A stretch of 64,000 nucleotides of DNA from Flavobacterium rhamnosiphilum. GTDB lineage: Bacteria > Bacteroidota > Bacteroidia > Flavobacteriales > Flavobacteriaceae. How positions within the stretch are numbered: position 1 is the first letter of the stretch; each line of letters opens with the position of its first letter. The stretch lies in assembly GCF_004349195.1 (NCBI RefSeq), contig NZ_SMLG01000012.1, forward strand, positions 1 through 64,000, given 5' to 3'. The position numbers and the translations under genes were made by a program. Positions 27,278 through 37,393 of the stretch are shown here, piece by piece. The notes beneath the pieces were generated by a model, which was not told the DNA's origin, did not search any database, and saw only the letters and a program-made list of their open reading frames with translations.

Positions 27278-28756
27278 ATGCCATTATACAGTAGCCAAAA
27301 TCTAAAAATATACAATTCTCTTTCGGGAGAAAAAGAAATTTTCACACCTATTCACGAAGGGAATGTTGGAATGTACGTTTGCGGACCTACGGTTTATAGC
27401 AATGTGCATCTTGGAAATGTGCGAACATTCATGTCCTTTGACGTAATTTTCAGGTATTTTTTGCATTTGGATTTCAAGGTTCGTTATGTTCGAAACATTA
27501 CTGATGTGGGGCATATTGTGGATGATGTGGATGAAGGTGAGGATAAAATTGCAAAAAAAGCACGTTTAGAGCAACTGGAACCCATGGAAGTAGTGCAGCG
27601 CTATACGGTAGATTTTCATGATATATTGAATGAATTTAATTTTTTACCGCCAAGTATAGAACCTACAGCTACGGGGCATATCATTGAACAAATTGAAATT
27701 ATCAAGACTATTATTGACAAAGGAATTGGCTATGAAGCCAATGGATCGGTTTATTTTGATGTAGTAAAGTTCAACGAAACCAATCATTACGGTAGACTAA
27801 GCGGTAGAAATATTGAGGATATGCTTGCCAACACCCGTGATCTTGACGGTCAAAGTGACAAGAGAAATTCACAGGATTTTGCGCTTTGGAAAAAAGCCGA
27901 ACCACAGCACATTATGCGTTGGCCTTCGCCATGGAGCGATGGATTTCCGGGCTGGCATCTTGAATGTACCGCAATGAGTACGAAATATTTAGGCAATCAT
28001 TTTGATATTCACGGAGGCGGAATGGATTTGAAATTCCCGCATCATGAATGTGAAATTGCTCAAAATGAAGCATGTACCGGACAAACTCCTGTTAATTACT
28101 GGATGCATGCCAACATGCTGACTTTAAATGGTAAAAAAATGGCAAAATCTACTGGTAATAATATTTTACCAAGAGAAATATTGACTGGAGAAAATACCAT
28201 TTTAAGCAAGGCCTTTTCAGCATCGGTAGCCCGATTTTTCATGTTACAAGCACATTACAGAAGCATTCTTGATTTTTCTGATGATGCAATTGTCGCTGCC
28301 GAAAAAGGATACAAACGATTGATGGAAGCCATGAATTCGTTAAAAGATATTGTTGCAGGCACAAAAAGCACGATTGATATTCAGGCATGGAAACAATTAT
28401 GTTATGATGCGATGAATGATGATTTTAACACTCCAATTTTAATTGCACAATTATTTGAAGGCGTTCGATTTATCAATTTATTGAAAGACGGAAAAGAAAC
28501 CTTGAATGCCGAAGATTTAAAATCTTTTGCAAAAGCAATGCATAGTTTCGTTTCTGATGTTCTAGGACTGGAAGACGAAAAAGTTTCTGATAACAGTAAT
28601 GACAAATTAGAAGGGACGGTAAACATGCTTATTGAAATGAGAAAACAAGCCCGCGACAATAAGAATTTTACATTATCAGACCAAATCAGAGATCAATTGA
28701 TTGCATTAGGAATTCAGTTGAAAGATGGAAAAGAAGGAACTACTTTTAGTATTTAG
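27278..28756 (+). CDS. cysS: Cysteinyl-tRNA synthetase
   Basis: A 492-residue class I synthetase that charges tRNA-Cys. The HIGH motif appears as HLGN in [13 protein letters not shown], normal for this enzyme, and KMSKS appears as KMAKS at 287-291. Zinc-binding cysteine and histidines are in place ([24 protein letters not shown]). The C-terminal DALR-type helical domain is complete. The yidD and lgt genes follow on the same strand. Confidence 0.96.
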   Translation: MPLYSSQNLKIYNSLSGEKEIFTPIHEGNVGMYVCGPTVYSNVHLGNVRTFMSFDVIFRYFLHLDFKVRYVRNITDVGHIVDDVDEGEDKIAKKARLEQLEPMEVVQRYTVDFHDILNEFNFLPPSIEPTATGHIIEQIEIIKTIIDKGIGYEANGSVYFDVVKFNETNHYGRLSGRNIEDMLANTRDLDGQSDKRNSQDFALWKKAEPQHIMRWPSPWSDGFPGWHLECTAMSTKYLGNHFDIHGGGMDLKFPHHECEIAQNEACTGQTPVNYWMHANMLTLNGKKMAKSTGNNILPREILTGENTILSKAFSASVARFFMLQAHYRSILDFSDDAIVAAEKGYKRLMEAMNSLKDIVAGTKSTIDIQAWKQLCYDAMNDDFNTPILIAQLFEGVRFINLLKDGKETLNAEDLKSFAKAMHSFVSDVLGLEDEKVSDNSNDKLEGTVNMLIEMRKQARDNKNFTLSDQIRDQLIALGIQLKDGKEGTTFSI

Positions 28757-28839
28757 TTTCATAATATCAAGTTGCAGATTAATACCGTAAAATAATTTTG
28801 ATTAACAAAAGTGAAGTTTTAAATTCTAATACTAAAGTC

Positions 28840-29088
28840 ATGTTATCCAAAATAATTATTTACCCATTTTTGCTATTGGTTCGGTTTTATCAAATTGCTA
28901 TTTCCCCTTTTACTCCTGCAGCTTGTCGATTTGAACCTACTTGTTCTTCCTATATGATTGAAGCATTACAAACTCATGGTTTGTTTTATGGTGTTTTTTT
29001 AGGAATGAAACGTATTTTAAGTTGCCATCCTTGGGGAAAAACTGGTTATGATCCTGTTCCCAAAAAAGTGTGTAATCACAAACATTAA
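28840..29088 (+). CDS. yidD: Membrane protein insertion efficiency factor YidD
   Basis: An 82-residue protein that assists YidC-dependent membrane protein insertion. The signature is complete: [15 protein letters not shown], then [18 protein letters not shown]. An N-terminal amphipathic helix ([20 protein letters not shown]) allows membrane association. An upstream in-frame TTG at 28798 would lengthen it, but the ATG at 28840 gives the usual family length, so I chose that. Confidence 0.9.
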   Translation: MLSKIIIYPFLLLVRFYQIAISPFTPAACRFEPTCSSYMIEALQTHGLFYGVFLGMKRILSCHPWGKTGYDPVPKKVCNHKH

Positions 29089-29156
29089 CTTTTTTTAAAT
29101 ACGAAATTTTACTTTAAATCTTTATTTTTACGGCTAATAAACAAATTTAACACTAA

Positions 29157-30083
29157 ATGACACACGCTTTAAACATAGTTTGGAATCCATCAGAAGGAAT
29201 CGATTTAGGCTTTTTTGTAATTAGATATTACAGCTTAATGTTTGTAATCGCTTTTGGATTAGGCTGGTACATTATGAAAAACATATTTGAACGCGAAGGA
29301 GAATCCATAGATAAATTAGATTCTTTGTTCATCTGGACTGTACTTGCCACTTTGATTGGTGCACGTTTAGGACACGTTTTCTTTTATGATTGGGAATATT
29401 ACCGCAATCATTTATTGGAAATCATTTTACCTTTCCGCTTTTCACCAAATTTTGAATTTACCGGTTATCAAGGTTTAGCAAGTCATGGTGCGGCCATTTC
29501 TATTATAATTGCCATGTATTTTTATAGTAAAAATGTACTTAAAAGACCCCAAATGTGGATTTTAGACCGAGTGGTAATTCCAGTGGCTAGCGGCGCTATT
29601 TTTGTGAGATTAGGCAATTTTTTAAATTCAGAAATTATAGGCTATGAGACCACATCACCATTTGGAATAAAATTTATCAAAGATCATTTCAGTCCAATGG
29701 ATGCTGTTAACGCTACACAAATAGCCAATCCTAAAGATGCTTATACTGCTATCGCAACAGATCCTAAATTCGCATCTTTACTCGAACAGGTACCGCTAAG
29801 ACATCCTACTCAATTGTACGAAGCTTTTTGCTACATTTTTGTTTTTGCAATTTTATTTTTCTTGTATTGGAAAACTGAAAAACGAAATAAAACAGGATAT
29901 ATATTCGGTATGTTTCTAGTTCTGTTATTTTCTGTACGTTTTGTAGTGGAATCCGTTAAGGAAAGTCAAGGCGGTTTTGAGAGTGCTTTGGGATTATTTT
30001 CTACGGGGCAATGGCTAAGCATTCCTTTTATTTTAATTGGACTGTATTTTATTTTTACTGCAGAAAAGCCTATTAAAATATAA
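29157..30083 (+). CDS. lgt: Prolipoprotein diacylglyceryl transferase
   Basis: A 308-residue inner-membrane enzyme that attaches diacylglycerol to lipobox cysteines, the first step of lipoprotein maturation. Seven hydrophobic segments are visible. The family signature lies at GARLGHVFFYDWEYY and in VRLGNFLNSEIIG, plus HPTQLYEA near residue 220. Its substrates include the many lipoproteins in this window. It follows yidD by 68 bp. Confidence 0.95.
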   Translation: MTHALNIVWNPSEGIDLGFFVIRYYSLMFVIAFGLGWYIMKNIFEREGESIDKLDSLFIWTVLATLIGARLGHVFFYDWEYYRNHLLEIILPFRFSPNFEFTGYQGLASHGAAISIIIAMYFYSKNVLKRPQMWILDRVVIPVASGAIFVRLGNFLNSEIIGYETTSPFGIKFIKDHFSPMDAVNATQIANPKDAYTAIATDPKFASLLEQVPLRHPTQLYEAFCYIFVFAILFFLYWKTEKRNKTGYIFGMFLVLLFSVRFVVESVKESQGGFESALGLFSTGQWLSIPFILIGLYFIFTAEKPIKI

Positions 30084-30100
30084 TATTACTTAATAAAACA

Positions 30101-30134
30101 AAAAAGCTTCCCAATTCAGGAAGCTTTTTTGTTT
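30101..30134. terminator. Bidirectional terminator
   Basis: AAAAAGCTTCC pairs with GGAAGCTTTTT around a 7-nt loop between convergent lgt and the T9SS gene. Confidence 0.85.
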
Positions 30135-32273
30135 TTATCTTTTTAATGAAAAATGAGATTTGAATTTCTTGGGAATATCTTGTTCCGTGTATTCAATACT
30201 GAACCAATAATCATTTGCCGGCATTGGCTGTCCGATATACGTTCCATCCCAACCCGAACCATTTGGAAAAATTTCTTTTAAAAGTTTGCCATAACGATCA
30301 AATATTAGAATTTTAGAACTGGATTGATCTTGTAAAGCAAAAATGTTCCAAGTATCATTATATCCATCATTGTTAGGTGTGAAAAATTTAGGATAATTAA
30401 CCACTAAAACATTATTTCTTGTTATTGGAAGACTACATCCATTTTTGTCTTGAACTGTAATGGAATGGGGCCCTAAAGAAACATTTTCAAAGATTGGACT
30501 TTCTTGAAACGGCCCATCATCTAATTGATACAAATAATCTCCAGCTGCCGTGGCATTAATCGTGACTATTTGATTTTTGGCAAATGCTTCCGTAACTGTC
30601 CAATTCACGTCAACAAGCGTATTGGATGAACTAACTGTAATTGATTGTGTAATTGTTGCCGCACATTGTCCCGGATTGGGCGTAAAAACATAGTCATTTG
30701 GTCCTAAAACTGACGTATCAACAGTTGCCGGACTCCATGCTCCCGTTATTGCAGGAATATCCGAAGAACTTGTTGGCAAAACCAGAACTGGATCATTTTC
30801 ACAAACAGTTGCCGGAATAGTAGTAAAAGTTGGCGTTCTTAATGGATTCACCGTAATCGTTAAATTAGCCGTAGTTGCACATTGCCCCGCTGTTGGCGTA
30901 AAAGTATAGGTTGTAGTAGCCGTATTATTTAAGGCCGGAGACCATGTTCCTGTATAACCATTATTAGAAATTGTCGGCAAAGGAGCCAAGGGTGTTCCTG
31001 TACAAATTGGAGAAACCACAGTAAATGTCGGAGTAGCATTTGGCGTGACTGTAATGATCATTGTAGCCGTAGTTGCACATTGACCAGCAGTTGGAGTAAA
31101 AGTATAGGTTGTAGTAGCCGTATTATTTAAGGCCGGAGACCAAGTCCCTGTAAAACTATTATTTGAAGTTGTAGGTAAAGCCGAAAGTGCAGCACCGGAA
31201 CAAATAGCCGGAACCTGTGTAAAAGTTGGCGTTATATTGGGATTAACGGTAATCGTTACTACTGTTGTAGGGCTTGAAACACATTGTCCCGGATTAGGAG
31301 TAAAAGTATAAGGAGTTGGTCCCGAAACAGTTGTACTAACAACTGGAGGACTCCAAGTACCGGTTATTGGCGTGGCGTTTGATGAACTTGTTGGCAAGAT
31401 TGGCGCTGTCGCATTTTGACAAACAGTAGCTGGAATACCTGTAAAAGTCGGGGTAACCAATGGTGTAACAGTTACATTCAAAGTTTGTGTTGTAGCACAT
31501 GGAAATAAAGTTGGATTTGGAGTAAACACATAACTTCCGCTTGTTGTATTGTTTATTATTACAGGTGACCAAGTTCCTGTAATTCCATTTGGGGATGTTG
31601 GTGCTAAAATTGGTGTTACAGACCCTGAGCAAAAAGGAGCAATTGCAGGGAAATCAGGTGTTTTAATATTAGCTGGAGAACATGTTGTTCTACAACTTGT
31701 AGTTTCAGGAGTCACACAAGTCTTTGCTCCTACAGCTGTAAGAGTAAACACTACTGTTTGCCCTTCATTCAAACCTAAAACTGTAAAATTAGAAGGAGCA
31801 GTATGTGTTCCTGTAACTGGTGTCCCACCATCAACCGTATAACTATATGTAAAACTAGATTGTCCTGTATTTGCAAAATCAAATTTAATAGAATTCGGTG
31901 TTATTGTTTGACAAAATAAATCTAATTTTTGGTTAACATAAACATATATTTCAGTTCGAGGAGTACTCTCAACTCCTCCAATTACTTGAGTTACATAATA
32001 CGTAAGAGGACTCGATCCTGGAGTTCCTGTAGCTGCTGTAGCTGTTGGCGGAGTTGGAGCAGTGGTAGAAAATGTTCCTCCAGTAGCTGCAGCATACCAT
32101 CTTAATGTACCTCCTCCAGAAGGTGTTGCCACTAAAGGAACAGCAGGTTCATTTAAACAATAATACAGGAATTGCGGATTTGGTGTTGGCGGAGCAGTTT
32201 GACCAAAAATACTAGAGCCAAGTAATAAATTAACAAAACAAACAAAGACAAATAAAAGTATATTCTTTTTCAT
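30135..32273 (-). CDS. T9SS type B sorting-domain surface protein with Ig-like repeats
   Basis: A 712-residue cell-surface protein. A signal peptide (1-25) precedes a PKD/Ig-like region (about 30-115), a fibronectin-like region (about 115-200) and five tandem repeats of about 70 residues (about 205-575), each with TPTFT...C...LPTSS...GTWSP...TFTPNPGQC. The C-terminal 90 residues (FTPNNDGYNDTWNI, then FDRYGKLL and GSGWDGTYIGQPMPANDYW) are the type B gliding/T9SS sorting domain, so the protein is exported by type IX secretion. The ligand is unknown. Repeats 3 and 4 are nearly identical at DNA level, pointing to recent duplication or gene conversion. Confidence 0.92.
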   Translation of the reverse strand: MKKNILLFVFVCFVNLLLGSSIFGQTAPPTPNPQFLYYCLNEPAVPLVATPSGGGTLRWYAAATGGTFSTTAPTPPTATAATGTPGSSPLTYYVTQVIGGVESTPRTEIYVYVNQKLDLFCQTITPNSIKFDFANTGQSSFTYSYTVDGGTPVTGTHTAPSNFTVLGLNEGQTVVFTLTAVGAKTCVTPETTSCRTTCSPANIKTPDFPAIAPFCSGSVTPILAPTSPNGITGTWSPVIINNTTSGSYVFTPNPTLFPCATTQTLNVTVTPLVTPTFTGIPATVCQNATAPILPTSSSNATPITGTWSPPVVSTTVSGPTPYTFTPNPGQCVSSPTTVVTITVNPNITPTFTQVPAICSGAALSALPTTSNNSFTGTWSPALNNTATTTYTFTPTAGQCATTATMIITVTPNATPTFTVVSPICTGTPLAPLPTISNNGYTGTWSPALNNTATTTYTFTPTAGQCATTANLTITVNPLRTPTFTTIPATVCENDPVLVLPTSSSDIPAITGAWSPATVDTSVLGPNDYVFTPNPGQCAATITQSITVSSSNTLVDVNWTVTEAFAKNQIVTINATAAGDYLYQLDDGPFQESPIFENVSLGPHSITVQDKNGCSLPITRNNVLVVNYPKFFTPNNDGYNDTWNIFALQDQSSSKILIFDRYGKLLKEIFPNGSGWDGTYIGQPMPANDYWFSIEYTEQDIPKKFKSHFSLKR
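30860..31160. repeat. Near-identical internal repeats in the T9SS gene
   Basis: A segment of about 80 bp around 30880-30960 recurs around 31072-31152 with only a few differences, one repeat unit (about 192 bp) apart. Both encode GTWSPALNNTATTTYTFTP. Confidence 0.7.
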
Positions 32274-32435
32274 TATTCGTAGGTTTTAATTTGATCTAAA
32301 AATAAAGCTGTATGTTTTTAACAAATATTTAGTAAATATATAAATTTTATACTTTGATACTATAAAGTTTCAATTAATATATCTTTAGAGATAGTAACTG
32401 ATTATAAAGGATCTAGAAAAAAAAGAGTCATTATT

Positions 32436-33050
32436 CTATAACGAAAATGAAAAACCAAAATCAATATTTGTAGTATCATACCCAGAATTTAAACTTTGTA
32501 ATCCAGCATTAGATACATGACGAAAATTAGGTCTTACATCAACTGTAATTTTGTTTAATTTAAAAGTAATTCCTAAAGCTACTACGTTAGAAAAAGCAAA
32601 ACCTTTTGATAATCGCTCTGTCTCCGTATCAATAATCATAGGTCCAACACTTCCCAAAACGTAAACACTAGCCTTTTTAAAAATTGGTTTTCTCATCAAA
32701 AAACCAATATTCAAAACATATTCTTTTATATCTTTTAACTTGGTATATCTTTCGCGCTTTTCAATGTAATTGGGATCGTCAGGTTGCACAAAATTGGGAT
32801 TCAAAAGTTGGTGCGTTGCAAAATTTAGTTCCGGCTGCAACAAAATCTCATATTTAAAACGCTTAGTTTTTTTTAGTGTATAATATAAGTGTAGTTTATA
32901 ATAACTATTAGAGTACGTATAATCGTCATTCTTTAATTCACTTCCAAAACCATAATTAAAACCCAATTCAATTTTACTCGTTTTATCTTGAGCATAAAAC
33001 GTCATAGAACTAAAGACAACCGTTAAAATAAAAAATATTTTATTACACAT
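32436..33050 (-). CDS. PagL-like outer-membrane beta-barrel (acyloxyacyl hydrolase family)
   Basis: A 204-residue outer-membrane barrel with a signal peptide (1-20). Alternating hydrophobic strands run to the C-terminal phenylalanine/leucine. Near the end, FRHVSNAGLQS holds H178 and S180, the H-x-S-N-A site of lipid A 3-O-deacylase PagL. The third catalytic position, glutamate 12 residues after the serine in PagL, is D192 here. It may therefore be a PagL relative with an altered triad, or a structural barrel. It lies between secDF and the T9SS gene, with no operon partner. Confidence 0.65.
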   Translation of the reverse strand: MCNKIFFILTVVFSSMTFYAQDKTSKIELGFNYGFGSELKNDDYTYSNSYYKLHLYYTLKKTKRFKYEILLQPELNFATHQLLNPNFVQPDDPNYIEKRERYTKLKDIKEYVLNIGFLMRKPIFKKASVYVLGSVGPMIIDTETERLSKGFAFSNVVALGITFKLNKITVDVRPNFRHVSNAGLQSLNSGYDTTNIDFGFSFSL

Positions 33051-33137
33051 AAAATTTTATTTTCAAAGCTATTACGTTTCTCGAATTACACCATTAAATT
33101 AGTGATAAAAAAACAAATTAACAATTATGAACTAAAA

Positions 33138-33171
33138 AAAAAGAGATCCAACTTTCGTTGGATCTCTTTTT
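33138..33171. terminator. Bidirectional terminator after secDF
   Basis: Perfect 15-bp arms AAAAAGAGATCCAAC and complement around a TTTC loop. Confidence 0.85.
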
Positions 33172-33192
33172 AAAAATTATATAACTATTTTT

Positions 33193-36162
33193 TTAACTTT
33201 CTTGGTGTTGTTTTTCAACCCTATTTTTATCTTCTTTTGAGATCGTATCTACAAGCACTGGTGTTGCAATAAACAATGAAGAATACGTTCCTACAATGAT
33301 ACCCACCAACATAGCAAATATAAATCCTCTGATAGATTCACCTCCAAAAACAAACATAATCAACAATACCACAATCATTGTCAATGAAGTATTAATTGTT
33401 CTTGACATCGTCGTATTAATAGATTGATTTACAATTTCAGCAAAAGAACCTTTAGTTTTACCTGCCAAGAATTCACGAACCCTGTCAAATACAATTACGG
33501 TATCGTTCATAGAATACCCAATAACCGTTAGAATCGCAGCGATAAAATGCTGATCGATTTCCATACCAAAAGGCATGAATTTATAGCATAATGAGTAAAT
33601 CCCTAATACAAAAATAACATCATGTGCAATAGCTGCAATAGCTCCTAAACTATATTGCCATTTTCTGTAACTGATCATCAAGTATAAAAACACGATAGCC
33701 ATCGCTCCAAGTACCGCCCAATACGCATTAGTTTTAATATCCTGTGCTACAGTTGGACCTACTTTTGAAGCTTGTAGAATTCCTAATTTTTTACCATCAT
33801 AAGAATTTACAAATTTATCATAAGTCATATCTGCTGAAAAATGCTGTTTTAAAGTAGCATACAACAATTTATTCACTTCTTCATCAGCTTTAATTCCTGG
33901 CTCATGAACTTTGTATTTTGTTGTAATTTTTAATTGATTGTCTTTACCAACTATTTTAGCTTCGGCACTACCAAACACTTTAGTCAATTCAGCTTTTACT
34001 GTTTCAGTTTCGATTGGTTTTTCGAAACGCACTTGAAATGTTCTTCCTCCAACAAAATCCACACCTTCATCAAGTCCGTTTGTTGCTAAAGAGATAACAC
34101 TTATAACAACTACTATACTTGAGAATAAATACGTCCATTTTTTTACACCTAAGAAATCAAAATGGAAATTGTTAAACATATTCTTAGAGAAATTTGTAAC
34201 AAATGTCAAATTATTCTTTTTGCTTATATTCCAATCAATAAAGATTCTTGCAATAAAAATAGAGGTAAACAATGAAGTTACGATACCAATCAATAATGTA
34301 GTAGCAAAACCTTTAATTGGTCCTGAACCAAAAATAAACAATACAGCTCCCGTTAAAATATGCGTTACGTTAGCATCAGTAATTGATGACATCGCACCTC
34401 TCCAACTGTATGAAGTTTTAATAGCTTCTTCCAACGTTTTACCAGCACGCAATTCTTCTTTTGCTCTTTCGTAAATAATGATATTCGCATCAACAGCTGT
34501 TCCCATTGTTAAAACGATACCGGCAATACCTGGCAATGTTAACACTGCTCCAAGACTTGCTAAAATTCCGAACAAGAAAAGTAAGTTAACCGCTAATGCA
34601 AGATTTGCATACCAACCTGCTTTACCATAATAGATCATCATCCAAAGTGATACTAAAAGCAATCCTATCAAAGCGGAGTTAGTACCATTATCAATTGCTT
34701 CTTGACCTAAGGATGGCCCTACCACATCTGATTGAACAATATCCGCAGCAGCAGGAAGTTTCCCTGCTCTTAACACATTCGCTAAATCTTTAGTTTCTGT
34801 AATATCAAAAGCTCCTGAAATTTCAGATCTACCACCTGAAATTGGACCAGTAGAAACTCCCGGTGCAGAATAAACCACATCATCCAAAACAATAGCGATA
34901 TTGCTTTTTTGAGTATACGCTCTACCCGTTAATTCTTCCCAAGCTTTTGCACCTTGACCGTTCATTTGCATAGAAACAGCTGGTTTACCTGATTGGTCAA
35001 ATGTATCGCTTGCATCTGTAACCACACCACCACTCATTGAAGGCACATTGTCTCTGTTTCCTTTTAAAGCGTATAATTCTACAGCATCAATATCTTTTGC
35101 TTTAGCATCTTTTATTGTCATTGGTTTACCCCAAACAAATTTTGCATAACGTTGGTCACCTGCTAATAAAATTCTAATATCAGCTCTTTTCAAATATCCG
35201 TTTACTACGGCAGTATCTTTTGGGGAGAAAAGTCCTAAAACTGGACCTCCACCTTGACCAATAATTTTATCAAATAAAGGATTTTCTCCTTTTTTAGTAG
35301 CAGTTGAATCTTTAGTATCCGTAAGTAAAGCACTTAAAGAATCTTTTACAACTGGTTTTACTTCAGTAATTTTGATTTCAGTTTTTTTCAATGACTCATT
35401 AGCAGCCATTAAAAAGTTACCTATTTCTTCAATTTTGTACGTTTCCCAAAACTGCAATTGAGCTGTGCTTGATAATAATTTTTTAGCACGATCTACATCT
35501 TTTGCGCCAGGAAGTTCAACAAGAATCTGACCTGAATTTCCTAATTTTTGAATATTAGGTTGCGTTACACCAAACTGGTCGATACGTTTTCTTAAAACTC
35601 CAAAAGCACTTTCGACAGACTCATCTACTTTTCTGGAGATAACCTTTTTTACTTCTGCATCTGTCATTTGAAAATCTACTCCACCTTCACCTTGCAAACT
35701 TCTGTTTGCGAAAATATCAGGAGAAGCTAATTTTACAGTTCCTTTTGAATTTGCTTCAAAAGCATCAAAAAACTTATCTAAATACGATTTATTCCCTTGT
35801 AAATCTGCAGTAGCATCCGCCAAAGACTTATTGAAAACTGGGTTTTTAGAATTATTCGATAATCCTTTTAAAATGTCTTTAACAGATATTTGAAGTATCA
35901 CATTGATACCACCTTCTAAGTCAAGACCTTTATTGATTTGTTTGTCACTAACTTCATTGAACGTAAAATCGGTAAACCCAAGATTAAATACTTTCTCTTT
36001 ACCAATAGAATCCAAATATTTTACTTCTTTTTCAGGATTTCCACCTGCAAAAGATTTTGCATCACTTTTTACTTTGCTTGCGACAAAAGTGAAAGAAAGT
36101 TGGTAAATACTTACCAATGCAAATAGAATTGCGAAAAATTTAATAAGTCCTTTATTCTGCAT
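33193..36162 (-). CDS. secDF: Fused protein translocase subunit SecDF
   Basis: A 989-residue inner-membrane protein that drives late steps of Sec export with the proton gradient. The N-terminal SecD half has the signature GLDLEGG, a large periplasmic P1 region (about 90-500) and TM helices with GMAVDAN-like GTAVDANIIIYERAKEE. The SecF half starts around residue 665 with GVDFVGGRTFQVRF and ends with DTVIVFDRVREF. Fusion of secD and secF in one frame is usual for Bacteroidota. The periplasmic part is longer than in E. coli SecD. No operon partner; a terminator lies downstream. Confidence 0.95.
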   Translation of the reverse strand: MQNKGLIKFFAILFALVSIYQLSFTFVASKVKSDAKSFAGGNPEKEVKYLDSIGKEKVFNLGFTDFTFNEVSDKQINKGLDLEGGINVILQISVKDILKGLSNNSKNPVFNKSLADATADLQGNKSYLDKFFDAFEANSKGTVKLASPDIFANRSLQGEGGVDFQMTDAEVKKVISRKVDESVESAFGVLRKRIDQFGVTQPNIQKLGNSGQILVELPGAKDVDRAKKLLSSTAQLQFWETYKIEEIGNFLMAANESLKKTEIKITEVKPVVKDSLSALLTDTKDSTATKKGENPLFDKIIGQGGGPVLGLFSPKDTAVVNGYLKRADIRILLAGDQRYAKFVWGKPMTIKDAKAKDIDAVELYALKGNRDNVPSMSGGVVTDASDTFDQSGKPAVSMQMNGQGAKAWEELTGRAYTQKSNIAIVLDDVVYSAPGVSTGPISGGRSEISGAFDITETKDLANVLRAGKLPAAADIVQSDVVGPSLGQEAIDNGTNSALIGLLLVSLWMMIYYGKAGWYANLALAVNLLFLFGILASLGAVLTLPGIAGIVLTMGTAVDANIIIYERAKEELRAGKTLEEAIKTSYSWRGAMSSITDANVTHILTGAVLFIFGSGPIKGFATTLLIGIVTSLFTSIFIARIFIDWNISKKNNLTFVTNFSKNMFNNFHFDFLGVKKWTYLFSSIVVVISVISLATNGLDEGVDFVGGRTFQVRFEKPIETETVKAELTKVFGSAEAKIVGKDNQLKITTKYKVHEPGIKADEEVNKLLYATLKQHFSADMTYDKFVNSYDGKKLGILQASKVGPTVAQDIKTNAYWAVLGAMAIVFLYLMISYRKWQYSLGAIAAIAHDVIFVLGIYSLCYKFMPFGMEIDQHFIAAILTVIGYSMNDTVIVFDRVREFLAGKTKGSFAEIVNQSINTTMSRTINTSLTMIVVLLIMFVFGGESIRGFIFAMLVGIIVGTYSSLFIATPVLVDTISKEDKNRVEKQHQES

Positions 36163-36345
36163 TATTACTAAAAATTAATTATTTTTTATTTATTTATTTT
36201 TGCTTTAAACCTTATAGAATAAGACTTGACATCGATTTTTTTAATTCAAAAAAGAACATCTCGAACTACATCATTTTTTTAAACCGAGCAAATATATAAT
36301 TAACGTTAAGATTAACCAATTTATTTATTAATTAATCTCAAGAAA

Positions 36346-36370
36346 AAGACTGCAAAAGTGCAGTCTTCTT
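36346..36370 (-). terminator. Terminator after mdh
   Basis: AGACTGCA pairs with TGCAGTCT around a 4-nt loop; the A run before it gives the minus-strand T tail. Confidence 0.75.
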
Positions 36371-36388
36371 TATTATATATGTAATTTT

Positions 36389-37324
36389 TTATGCTAAAAT
36401 CGATTTTAAGGCATCATTCATTTGTCTAACAGCATCAGCACTTTTAGCAAATAAGGCTTTTTCTTGATCATTTAGTTTAATGTCTAGAATTTCTTCCACT
36501 CCATTTTTACCAATAATACAAGGAACACCAATACAGATATCATTTTGACCGTATTCCCCTTCAACAAATACAGAACAAGCAATCATTTTCTTTTGGTCAT
36601 TCAAAATACTGTCTACCAAGAAAGCAACTGAAGCTCCCGGAGCATACCAAGCTGACGTTCCTAAAAGTCCCGTAAGTGTAGCTCCACCTACCATAGTGTC
36701 TGCAGCAACTTTTTGCAATTCTTCTTCCGATAGAAATTGAGAAACCGGAATTCCATTATAGGAAGCCAATCTTGTTAAAGGAATCATAGTAGTATCTCCA
36801 TGTCCGCCTATCACCATTGCTGATATATCATTGGCTGGTTTATCCAAAGCCAAAGATAAATAGGTTCTGAAACGAGAACTATCCAGCGCTCCTCCCATAC
36901 CAATAATTCTGTTTTTTGGCAATCCTGTAGATTTCAACGCCAAATAAGTCATGGTATCCATAGGATTAGAAACTACAACAATAATCGTGTCCGGTGAATG
37001 TTTCAATACATTTTCAGCAACCGATTTTACAATTCCTGCGTTGATACCAATTAACTCTTCACGGGTCATTCCTGGTTTTCTAGGAATCCCTGATGTAATA
37101 ACAACTACATCGCTTCCTGCGGTTTTAGAATAATCATTGGTAACGCCTGATACTTTGGTATTAAAACCCGTATTGGTAGCGCATTGCATAATATCCAAAG
37201 CTTTACCTTCAGCAAAACCCTCTCTGATATCTAACAATACTACTTCGCTGGCAATTCCTCTATAAGAAATTACATCTGCACAGGTCGCACCTACATTTCC
37301 TGCTCCTACAATGGTAACTTTCAT
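36389..37324 (-). CDS. mdh: Malate dehydrogenase
   Basis: A 311-residue NAD-dependent enzyme of the LDH-like MDH group that oxidises malate to oxaloacetate in the TCA cycle. The Rossmann motif is GAGNVGA (7-13) with D32 for NAD ribose. Substrate arginines R82 and R88 flank the loop, R151 follows D148, and H175 in GGHGDTT is the catalytic histidine. R82 in PRKPG indicates malate rather than lactate specificity. It is followed by a separate lipoprotein gene. Confidence 0.95.
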   Translation of the reverse strand: MKVTIVGAGNVGATCADVISYRGIASEVVLLDIREGFAEGKALDIMQCATNTGFNTKVSGVTNDYSKTAGSDVVVITSGIPRKPGMTREELIGINAGIVKSVAENVLKHSPDTIIVVVSNPMDTMTYLALKSTGLPKNRIIGMGGALDSSRFRTYLSLALDKPANDISAMVIGGHGDTTMIPLTRLASYNGIPVSQFLSEEELQKVAADTMVGGATLTGLLGTSAWYAPGASVAFLVDSILNDQKKMIACSVFVEGEYGQNDICIGVPCIIGKNGVEEILDIKLNDQEKALFAKSADAVRQMNDALKSILA

Positions 37325-37393
37325 ATTTTAAAATTTATTCGGTTATTAGTTAATTTCTGTGGTTAATTGTTTATTCGGTTATTTATAAATCTC

